NCBI GenBank assembly: GCA_965202845.1
Contig: OZ241856.1
Span: forward strand, 1,612,001 to 1,676,000
DNA: 64,000 nucleotides
Source of the DNA: CBDATA01 sp965202845
GTDB lineage: Bacteria > Acidobacteriota > Vicinamibacteria > Marinacidobacterales > Marinacidobacteraceae
Direction of reading: 5' to 3'
Numbering within the stretch: the first letter of the stretch is position 1; every line of letters begins with the position of its first letter. Shown here in pieces: positions 34,584 to 41,871 of this stretch. Made by a program: the position numbers and the translations under genes. The notes under the pieces are model-generated. The model did not search any database. It was not told the origin of the DNA and saw nothing but the letters and a program-made list of their open reading frames with translations.

Positions 34584-36266
34584 ATGCAGACTCTGATCAC
34601 GCCGATTCTCCAAGCGTTCCCGTCACTGAAGCAGTGGGTCATCCCCAGCTACCAGCGCAACTACGTGTGGACCGGAGAAGGCCAGTGGCGCCCGCTGTGG
34701 GAGGACATCATGGCGCTCGTCAAGACGGACGCCGACAGTCACTTTCTCGGCACAATCATCACCAAGCAGAGCATCGGGCAAGGCAGTTTCATCAACTTCT
34801 GGTGGGTCGTCGATGGGCAGCAGCGGCTGACCACGCTCCAACTCCTCATCGCCGCCGCCCGCGCCTGCTTCGTCCGAAACGGTCTGACCGGGGCCAAGAT
34901 GCTGGAGCCCATGCTCGTGAACGGCGAGGGCGCGAAAACGCAAGAGGACAGGTACAAGGTCCGGCACAAGCAGAGCGCGTCGTACCCGGCGAGTGACTAC
35001 GTCCAGTTTCAGAAGATCATCGAAACCAGTCTCTCGAATCCGGACGCGGCGGCGCCCTCGGATTCACGGCTGGGGGACTGCTACAACTTCTTCCGAGACC
35101 GGATGGACGAATGGATGCAGGACATCGACGACGGGGAACGCGAAACCCGCGCCGCCGATTTCATCAGAGCCATCCAGCAGAAACTTGTAGTCGTCGATAT
35201 CCAGCTCGACCAAAGCCAGAACAGCCACGCCATCTTCGAGGCGCTGAACGCCCGAGGCGAGCCGCTGTCTCCCTGGGAGAAGGTCAAGAACTACTTCCTC
35301 TCGCTGGCCGTCCGGGAGGATGACCCCGACGGCGACCGGATGTACCGGGAGCATCTCGAGCGGTACGACGCCGACCCGTACTGGAAGGAGCGCATCGGTG
35401 ACTTCCTGCAGTACTTCACATGGCTGGAAGTCCCGCGAACGCGTTTGGCAATGGGGAGAGGCCCCGCCACTCTCGCACAACTTCGGGCAAATCGCATCTA
35501 CCGCGAGTTCCGATTCCTCGGCGAACACATCTATCGGAACAATCGGGACGAATTTGAGGAGATGCTCCTGCGGCTGCGCCGCTACGCGGACCTATATCGG
35601 CAACTCGATGAGAGAACTGGCGACTATTCGGAATATGCCCGGAAGGTCATGGAGCGGCGTCACGTTCTTGAACTCGGCACCCTGACGCCGGTGTTCATGG
35701 TTCTGATGAACCGGATGGGAACTGGCAAGGAACTTGACGATATGCTTCGCATCCTCGACAGCTATCTGATGCGGCGCGTCGCACGCAAATCCTCGTACAT
35801 GACATTCGAATTCGACGGCGTAACATTCGTTTTGACGCAGGAGCTTCGCGATACGGAAAACATCCCTGCGGTCCTGCTTTCCCGACTTTTCGCGATCAGC
35901 GGGTGGAATTCATGGCCCGGAGACATCGAGTTGATGGAGCACTTCCGAACCGGCGACATGTACCGCCGAATTTCGGCGAGACGCCTCCGGATGTTGCTGG
36001 AGGACATCGCGGAATACATGCACGATGAGAACAAGTACAACGTCGCAGGGTTCCGCGTAGTCAAGGCGGAGATCGAACACGTCGCGCCCCGGCAATGGAA
36101 GCAACACTGGAAAGCCGTGTTCGGCTTTGATGGAAGCGACGAAGACGCCCCCCGGATCGATCGCTTGATCCATCGCATCGGCAATCTCACTCTGTTCTCC
36201 AGTGAAGCCAATTCCGCGGGGAGCAACAATTCGTGGGACGAAAAGAAAGCCTCAATTGAGATTTGA
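34584..36266 (+). pseudogene. GmrSD-like DUF262/DUF1524 nuclease, N-terminal part, cut by an insertion sequence
   Basis: 560 codons, of which the last six lie in the inserted element. DUF262 motifs: IPSYQRNYVW near residue 20 and VDGQQRLTTL near residue 77. The DUF1524 HNH-type region starts at about residue 490 (EHVAPRQW, RIGNLTL). The frame then runs into the left end of the ISL3 element after SWDEKK and stops. The missing tail follows the element at 37717. Intact relatives (GmrSD, BrxU) cleave modified phage DNA. TAGAAT lies nine bases before the ATG. Lower GC suggests acquisition. Confidence 0.85.
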
Positions 36267-36273
36267 GTGGGTA
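36249..36273 (+). repeat. Left terminal inverted repeat of the ISL3 element
   Basis: The 25-base end carries the stop codon (TGA at 36264-36266) that truncates the N-terminal nuclease fragment. Its inner GAGTGGGTA is identical to the right end. Confidence 0.7.
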
Positions 36274-36285
36274 GAATGGAGACCG

Positions 36286-36446
36286 CCGGGATTCCGGGTG
36301 TCAAGGGCGGGCTTGCACGGCGTAGCGAACCCTTGACTCACGGAATCCGGCGGGCACGCTCGAAAAAGGGTCGAAAGCGGGAAGCCGCAACCGTCCCCAG
36401 CCAGCGTCGCCACACACCAATGGAACACTTTTCCCGCTTTCGACCC
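36286..36446 (+). promoter_or_regulatory. Two inverted repeats upstream of the transposase
   Basis: First pair: 36286-36307 with 36330-36350, about 21 bp with mismatches. Second pair: a perfect 14-bp repeat, GGGTCGAAAGCGGG (36368-36381) with CCCGCTTTCGACCC (36433-36446), ending 21 bases before the transposase GTG. Such hairpins commonly limit read-through into transposase genes. Confidence 0.6.
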
Positions 36447-36467
36447 TGAAAAAAAGGAGCGCATCCA

Positions 36468-37709
36468 GTGCTACACGAGCTTTTCGCCCAAGCCCTCGGC
36501 ATCCCGGACCCCTGGTTCGTCGAGAACGTGGAATTCGACAAGGACCAAGGAAAGCTGAGCATCCGCGTCGATTTCCGCAGGGGCGCCCGCTTCGCCCACC
36601 AGAACCACGACGGCCTCCATCCGGTCCACGACACCAAGACCAAGCGCTTCCGCCACCTCAACTTCTTCCAATTCGAGTGCGAACTGGTGGCGCGCGTCCC
36701 CCGGGTGCGCCTCCCCAACGGCAAGGTCGCGCTGGTCTCGCCGCCCTGGGCCGGCAAGCTCTCCGGGTTCTCCCTCCTCTTCGAAGCCTTGATTCTCGCC
36801 ATGTGCCAGGACATGACCTTCGCCGCCGTCGCACGGCTCGCCGGACTCTCCCAGCACCAAACCCAGGCCATCTCCAACCGCTATGTGGAACTCGCCACCG
36901 AAACCGACGACCAAGCCGACGTCCGCGCCGTCGCCATCGACGAAACCTCCCGCGCGCGCGGCCACAACTACGTCACCGTCGTCGCAGACGCCCGAAAACG
37001 CCGGGTCATCTTCGTCGGAGAAGGCCGCGCCGCCGACTCCGTCGACCGATTCGCCCGAAGCCTCGAAGCCCACGGCGGAGACCCCGAAGCCGTCGAAGTC
37101 GCCTCCATCGACATGTCCCCCGCCTACATGAAGGGCGTCGCAGAGCATCTCCCCAACGCCCAGATCACCTTCGACAAATTCCACGTCATCGCTCACGCAT
37201 CCAAGGCCCTCGACCAGACCCGGCGCATCGAGCAGCGCGCCAACCCCCAACTCAAGGGCATGCGCTGGGCGCTCCTCAAAAATCCCGAACGACTCGGCCC
37301 CGAACAGCGCGCCCAACTCAACGCTCTCATCGCGCAGGCCCCCGGAAAGCGCACCGCCCGAGCCTGGATGTACCGCGAGCAACTCCGGAACATCCTCAAC
37401 CGCAAGCAGGTCAACGTCGTCAGAGCCATGCTCCGGCAGTGGTGCGCCAACGTGAACCGCTCCAAGGTCGAACCCATGAAAGCCGTCGCGCGGATGATCC
37501 GCAAACATCTCGAGGGCATCGTCGCGTGGGCCCGAACCCGCCAGACCAACGGCTTCATCGAGGCGCTCAACGGCCTGTTTCAGGCGGCCAAGCGGAAAGC
37601 CAGAGGCTACGGAACCTTCCAGACCATCCGCACCGTGTTCTTCCTCATCGCCGGAAAACTGGACTTCTCCAAGCTCAACCCTCATGTCGCGTACCCACTC
37701 GGTATTTGA
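36468..37709 (+). CDS. ISL3-family transposase
   Basis: 413 residues from a GTG with AAAAGGAG upstream. A helix-turn-helix stretch (TFAAVARLAGLSQHQTQAIS) is followed by a DDE catalytic core: D158 in AIDETS, D215 in SIDMSPAYMKG, and E365 in TNGFIEALNG. Full length for the family. The stop codon lies inside the right inverted repeat, so the last few residues are encoded by the element's end. Confidence 0.92.
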   Translation: MLHELFAQALGIPDPWFVENVEFDKDQGKLSIRVDFRRGARFAHQNHDGLHPVHDTKTKRFRHLNFFQFECELVARVPRVRLPNGKVALVSPPWAGKLSGFSLLFEALILAMCQDMTFAAVARLAGLSQHQTQAISNRYVELATETDDQADVRAVAIDETSRARGHNYVTVVADARKRRVIFVGEGRAADSVDRFARSLEAHGGDPEAVEVASIDMSPAYMKGVAEHLPNAQITFDKFHVIAHASKALDQTRRIEQRANPQLKGMRWALLKNPERLGPEQRAQLNALIAQAPGKRTARAWMYREQLRNILNRKQVNVVRAMLRQWCANVNRSKVEPMKAVARMIRKHLEGIVAWARTRQTNGFIEALNGLFQAAKRKARGYGTFQTIRTVFFLIAGKLDFSKLNPHVAYPLGI

Positions 37710-37716
37710 AAGAGCC
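37692..37716 (-). repeat. Right terminal inverted repeat of the ISL3 element
   Basis: Reads GGCTCTTTC... inward on the minus strand, the usual style of ISL3 ends. It contains the transposase stop (37707-37709). Confidence 0.7.
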
Positions 37717-38355
37717 AAAAAACTCATCAAAAAGGATAACTTGGAGATGAACAGGCGTCTTCTTGATGACATGAAGGACGGAGAATGGACCGAAGCCGAA
37801 ATCGACCGCCGAAGCATGCAGTTGGCGGACTATGTGTGCAAAATCTGGCCTTCCCCCAAGACGCTCGCTGGAGAATTCGGCATCACGCTGCCGGATTCGT
37901 CGCGCACGCAGACCACGCACATCCAAACGCACTTGGCGGATTTCAACAGGCCACTCGTGGCGCTTCTTTCCCGGAAGGGGTTCCCGTATATCAGTCCGAG
38001 AATGGGAGGTTGGATGGGGTCCAACCGTTCGTTCGAGACCGGACATCCCGATTCCCAGTGGCACACGACACTCGTCGACGGCGGCGGCGCCGAGGTGTTT
38101 CTCAGTCTGGGCGGCCCGAACGGTCAGCGGAGATTCCGCGCCCTGCATGAGCGCCGGAACGAGATCGCAAGCAAGGTGAGCGGACCCATCCAGTGGCGGA
38201 AGGACCGGTCCCGGATCGCGTTGGTGAGGAACGAGGCGTGCCGATGGCGAGCGCCCGAGGCCGAACTGGAGGCGGTGCGTCAGTGGATGGTGGACAGCCT
38301 GCTCGCCCTTCGGGACGCGCTGCAGCCGCACCTGAACCGCGTGATGCGGGACTGA
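37717..38355 (+). pseudogene. GmrSD-like nuclease, C-terminal part after the insertion
   Basis: Continues the DUF1524 tail: KKLIKKDNLEMNRRLL, then GEWTEAEIDRRSMQLADYV and KIWP, followed by a DUF4268-like helical domain (PLVALLSRKGF, FRALHERRNEIASKV) to the stop. An ATG at 37684 inside the element's end is in frame and could start a 223-residue fragment. Joined to the upstream half without the element, the protein would be about 765 residues, normal for these nucleases. Confidence 0.8.
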
Positions 38356-38359
38356 CCGT

Positions 38360-38797
38360 TCACCGGCGTTCCCACGCCTCCACGTCGCCGGGGACGATGC
38401 GGAAGAGCGGGTGGGGTTCCGGGCACTCCACCGCCTCCTCCTCGAAGCGGGCCCGTCGCGCCGGGTCGCGCTTTTTGAGCTTGGCCTTCAGGTGCGCCCA
38501 CTCGTACTCGATCTGACCGCGGGTCACCGGCATCGGCCCGTCCCGGTCGTCCGTCGGGCCGATGAGCTTGCCGTTGAACCGGTAGCCGCGCGCCTGCGCC
38601 TCCCGGTGCACGTGGCCCAGGTACGCGGCGATGGCGACGGCGGGGTCGGGTCGCTCCCGGAACCGGACGAGCTGGGGGTGGTGGCGGTAGCCGCGCGTCG
38701 CGCCCCGCAACACCGCCTGCGCCAGCAACCCCTCGCGCCAGAGCGCGACGAGCCCCTTGGCGTCGAGGTATTGCGGATGGAGGGACCAGATGCGCAC
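38360..38797 (-). CDS. Pyrimidine-dimer DNA glycosylase family (endonuclease V-like)
   Basis: 145 residues. N-terminus MRIWSLHPQYLDAKGLVALW, LLAQAVLRG and TRGYRHHPQLVRF are the hallmark pattern of the DenV-like UV endonuclease family, followed by YLGHVHREAQARGYRF. The N-terminal residue after Met processing usually acts as the nucleophile in T4 DenV; here the residue is Arg, so activity is uncertain. It ends the minus-strand restriction operon, 15 bases after the Res C-terminal part. Confidence 0.8.
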   Translation of the reverse strand: MRIWSLHPQYLDAKGLVALWREGLLAQAVLRGATRGYRHHPQLVRFRERPDPAVAIAAYLGHVHREAQARGYRFNGKLIGPTDDRDGPMPVTRGQIEYEWAHLKAKLKKRDPARRARFEEEAVECPEPHPLFRIVPGDVEAWERR

Positions 38798-38812
38798 GCG
38801 GCAGGTCGGGAG

Positions 38813-39442
38813 TCAGACCGTCCCGGTTTTCGCGTGTCTTGCGAGGACGCCGTGGATGTCGTCCGGGCTCCTCGAAACGGCGCACGACCAGGTACCGAAA
38901 CCGCCGTGCGCGTTCACCGCCCGCGTCCATTCCTCCAGCGCGCGGTGCTTGGCCTTGTCGCGTTCCCGCTCCTCGCCCTTGATTTCCAGCACCAGCATGG
39001 CGCCCGAAGCGAACCGGACCAGGAAGTCGGGCCGGTACTTCCGCACGATCCCGTCATGCGCGTAGAGGATCTCGAAGCCAAGATGATCGTTCTTCACCCA
39101 CGCCTCGACTCCGGGCGCGCGGTCCAGGGCGACCGCCGCCGCCTTCTCCCAACCGCTGTCGTAGACGCAGCGGTTGATGTGGCAGCGTTTGGTCTCTCCC
39201 GAGGGTTTCGCGGTGGCCCACTTGCGCATGAGGCCGGTGGAGAGGATCGGCCGGTCGCTGTCGAACACCGGCGCCAGGCGCTCGACGTTCTGAAAGCGGA
39301 TCGCGTCGCGCATGTGGTTGAACATCCTGCCCATGTTGATCTCCAGCACCGCGCGCCACTTCCGCGAGTTCTGCCGGATGTTCGACTGGATGACGACGCC
39401 CCGCTCCATGAACTGCTCCATCAGCCGCACCAGCTGCCCCAT
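38813..39442 (-). CDS. Res C-terminal nuclease domain, separate frame (TGATG junction)
   Basis: 209 residues starting at an ATG that overlaps the stop of the helicase part (TGATG). The sequence continues the helicase protein of related restriction enzymes: MGQLVRLMEQFMERG aligns directly after its last conserved segment. A PD-(D/E)xK nuclease site is present: YRPDFLVRF, then LVLEIKGEE. It is either a frameshifted end of one protein, needing a -1 shift, or a second polypeptide made by coupled re-initiation. No slippery heptamer was seen. Confidence 0.75.
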   Translation of the reverse strand: MGQLVRLMEQFMERGVVIQSNIRQNSRKWRAVLEINMGRMFNHMRDAIRFQNVERLAPVFDSDRPILSTGLMRKWATAKPSGETKRCHINRCVYDSGWEKAAAVALDRAPGVEAWVKNDHLGFEILYAHDGIVRKYRPDFLVRFASGAMLVLEIKGEERERDKAKHRALEEWTRAVNAHGGFGTWSCAVSRSPDDIHGVLARHAKTGTV

Positions 39443-41526
39443 CAGGTGGCCGGATTGCCGCTCCACCGATGCCCCATGTTCCGGTACAGGTCCCGCGCGC
39501 ACTGGAAGGCCAGGGTCTGGAGGCGGGCGCCGGCTCCCAATCGGATTTCCCCGGGTTCCACCGGGTTGGGCTTGCCGTCGATGGGGGGCCCCATATCCAC
39601 CCACAGGTGCACCTCGCTCGCATCCAGTTCGAGCGGCGGCAGCGCGCCCCAGTCCACGGAAAGACAGGGGCGATACCGCCGTTCGAGCCGAATCACGTTC
39701 GGCCATGAAATCCCGAAGGGCTTTCTCGCATCGACCGGATGGATGTCCGTCTTCGGGTCATCCGGCTTCGGAACGTCGTCGCTCTCCTCGTGGGGCAGGA
39801 AGCTGAACGGAACGCCGAAGATGTTGACGTATTCGGGATCGAACAATCCAGTTTTCGGATTTATGTCGTAGGAGATGCGGCGGAGGCCGCGCCCGACCAC
39901 CTGTTCGCAGAGAAGCTGGCTGCTGAAGGCGCGCAGCCCCATGATGTGCGTCACGTTCTTCGCGTCCCAGCCCTCGGAGAGCATCCCCACCGAAATCACG
40001 TTCCGGATCTCCCCGCCCGGCTTGCCGGGCTGCCCGACGGTGTTCACCTGCTCGCGCAGCGACTCCCCCTGCCTGCCTTTCGCGGCGTCGCCGGACTCCG
40101 CCTTCTCCAGCACCCTCGAATCGATATGGAGCGTGCGGTCCGGGTCGCAAAGCTCCTGGATCGGAATCCGTCCGTCATCGAACGCATGCTTGACGCGGGC
40201 CGCCGTCTCGGTGCGGTTGGCGACGGTGATCATCACCGGCGGCGGCGCCGGACGGACTTTCCTCCACTTCTCCAGGGTTTCCCGCCAGTCGACGCCGAGA
40301 AGGTGGTACGCATTGGAGACCAGCGGCGGCAGCGGCAGCTTCGGATCCCGCTGGTTGAGATCGTCCTTCACTTCGGGGTGGATGTGGTACAGCTTCGGCT
40401 TGTACGTCTTCGCGCTGGGCACGGCATCGCTCCGGATCACGATGCGCGGCGTCTTCACCAGCCCCGATTCGATGGCGTCGTCCAGCCCGAAGTCGCTCAC
40501 GATCCACTTGAACAGCGATTCCTCGGGGTTGCCGGCCGGCGTGAAGGGAGTCGCCGAGAAGTCGTAGGCGGCGAGGATGCGGCGCGCCTGGTGGATCCGG
40601 TCGAGTCCGCCGATCCACCGGGTCGCCTCCTCGATCTCCTTCGCCGCCCCCCGGACCTTCACTCCCTCCGGCACCCGCCAGGCGTGATGCGCCTCGTCGT
40701 TGAACACCAGGATGTTGCGGGCGTCCTTCATCTCCTTCCCCAGCGCCTTGCGCGCATACGCCTGGTCGTTCAGCGCGCCGCGCTTGTCCACCCCGCGCTT
40801 GCGCCGGATTTTCTCGTCCGACTCCCAGTTGAGCGCGTGCCAGTTGTGAATCACGACCCGCCCCCGGCGCAGCTTCTCGAACAGCCCCGGCGGAACGATG
40901 TCGAACTGCTCGTAGTAGTTGTCGTCCCGCCGGTTGGGGTCCAGCACCGCGAGCCGGTCCTTCACGGTGAGTCCCGGCGCGATCACCAGGATGTCCCGGG
41001 AGAACCGGTTGTCCCGGGGCGCGGCGACCCGGTTCAGGATCTGCCAGGCGGCGAGCATCGCCATGACAACCGTCTTGCCGGTTCCGGTCGCCATCTTCGC
41101 GCAAAGGCGCGGGAACGGCCCACCGTCGCCTTCGACGTCCAGCCCGGTTCGTTCGGTTTCCGGCCCCTCGGTCCACCAGATGAAGGTCTCGGCCGCTTCG
41201 ATCTGGCAGAAGAAAAGCCGCCGCGCCTCGTCGCGCTCTTGATCGTTCCAGTGCTCCAGCAATTTCCGGGTCACGCCGGTGACGCCGGGCCAGCCCGCTT
41301 CGCGCCACGCCTTCACCCGGGGGCGGATCTGGTTGACCAGCGGGATGGGAACGAAGATGCCGGGGTCGTCGAACGACTTGGAGTCCCGGGACGCGGTGCG
41401 GCAGCCGGCCCGGCGGCGTCCCGGCTCCCTGCGAAAGCTCTGCGTCTTCCGGTCGTAAAGCCAGTGCTCCCCCGGCTCCTCCCAGGGGGAGTTGATGATC
41501 AGCCGGTCGGGTTTCGCTACGCCCAT
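39442..41526 (-). CDS. Type III-like restriction helicase (Res), N-terminal and helicase domains
   Basis: 694 residues. SF2 helicase motifs: Walker A MATGTGKT near 145-152, DEAH box in FNDEAHHAW, motif III SATPF, and motif VI-like QVVGRGLRR. It matches the BPTD_3080-type restriction subunits paired with Mod proteins. The protein ends at GNPAT where relatives continue into a nuclease domain, found here in the next frame. Starts seven bases after the nucleotidyltransferase stop. Confidence 0.88.
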   Translation of the reverse strand: MGVAKPDRLIINSPWEEPGEHWLYDRKTQSFRREPGRRRAGCRTASRDSKSFDDPGIFVPIPLVNQIRPRVKAWREAGWPGVTGVTRKLLEHWNDQERDEARRLFFCQIEAAETFIWWTEGPETERTGLDVEGDGGPFPRLCAKMATGTGKTVVMAMLAAWQILNRVAAPRDNRFSRDILVIAPGLTVKDRLAVLDPNRRDDNYYEQFDIVPPGLFEKLRRGRVVIHNWHALNWESDEKIRRKRGVDKRGALNDQAYARKALGKEMKDARNILVFNDEAHHAWRVPEGVKVRGAAKEIEEATRWIGGLDRIHQARRILAAYDFSATPFTPAGNPEESLFKWIVSDFGLDDAIESGLVKTPRIVIRSDAVPSAKTYKPKLYHIHPEVKDDLNQRDPKLPLPPLVSNAYHLLGVDWRETLEKWRKVRPAPPPVMITVANRTETAARVKHAFDDGRIPIQELCDPDRTLHIDSRVLEKAESGDAAKGRQGESLREQVNTVGQPGKPGGEIRNVISVGMLSEGWDAKNVTHIMGLRAFSSQLLCEQVVGRGLRRISYDINPKTGLFDPEYVNIFGVPFSFLPHEESDDVPKPDDPKTDIHPVDARKPFGISWPNVIRLERRYRPCLSVDWGALPPLELDASEVHLWVDMGPPIDGKPNPVEPGEIRLGAGARLQTLAFQCARDLYRNMGHRWSGNPAT

Positions 41527-41532
41527 GACGGG

Positions 41533-41871
41533 TCATCGCGCCGTCGCATGAACGACCTCGACGGATTCCAGGATCGCCTTCCGGCGAAGATGGTTCGCGC
41601 TCCGCTCGACCGCGGAGCGAGTCAGGACATCGACGGGCCTGCCGAACAGCTCCGACAACTCGTTCGCCATGCGGACGAACCCGAAACCCGGCGCGCAGCC
41701 GGGTTCGAACGCCACCAGCACGTCGATGTCGCTTTCCCGGCTGAAGTCGTCGCGCAGCACCGAGCCGAACAGCGACAGCTCGGCGAGGCGCCAGCGCCGG
41801 CAGAAAGCGGCGATGTCGTCCGGCGTCGCCGCGAGGCGGCGGAACATCCGGGCGCTGTCTCCCGCCGCCAT
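41533..41871 (-). CDS. MNT-type nucleotidyltransferase (MntA-like)
   Basis: 112 residues. The signature LSLFGSVLRDDFSRESDIDVLVAF has the GSxxRDD...SDIDV catalytic aspartates of minimal nucleotidyltransferases. Such proteins usually act as antitoxins that AMPylate a HEPN toxin encoded alongside. No HEPN (DUF86) gene is present. It is linked to Mod by a TGATG overlap and to Res by a short gap, so it seems to work within the restriction operon. Confidence 0.85.
   Translation of the reverse strand: MAAGDSARMFRRLAATPDDIAAFCRRWRLAELSLFGSVLRDDFSRESDIDVLVAFEPGCAPGFGFVRMANELSELFGRPVDVLTRSAVERSANHLRRKAILESVEVVHATAR

Larger units (their letters stand above)
36249..37716 (+). mobile_element. ISL3-family insertion sequence, about 1.47 kb
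   Basis: Ends are inferred from imperfect terminal inverted repeats: GCCTC...GAGTGGGTA on the left (36249-36273) and, reversed, GGCTC...GAGTGGGTA on the right (37692-37716). They match at 15 of 25 positions, including the inner nine. One transposase gene is present. No perfect 8-bp target duplication was found; the flanks are A-rich (AAGAAA left, AAAAAA right). Removing the element plus six bases rejoins the host gene in frame, which supports these boundaries. Confidence 0.8.

Noticed and set aside
36241..37724. Perfect 8-bp target duplication for the ISL3 element
   Set aside because: The flanks AAAAGAAA and AAAAAACT do not match, and an 8-base excision would break the host frame. Only a 6-base A-rich imperfect repeat fits.
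39440..39475. Programmed -1 ribosomal frameshift in Res
   Set aside because: No X XXY YYZ-type heptamer or obvious downstream stem was seen; a simple frameshift or coupled re-initiation is more likely.
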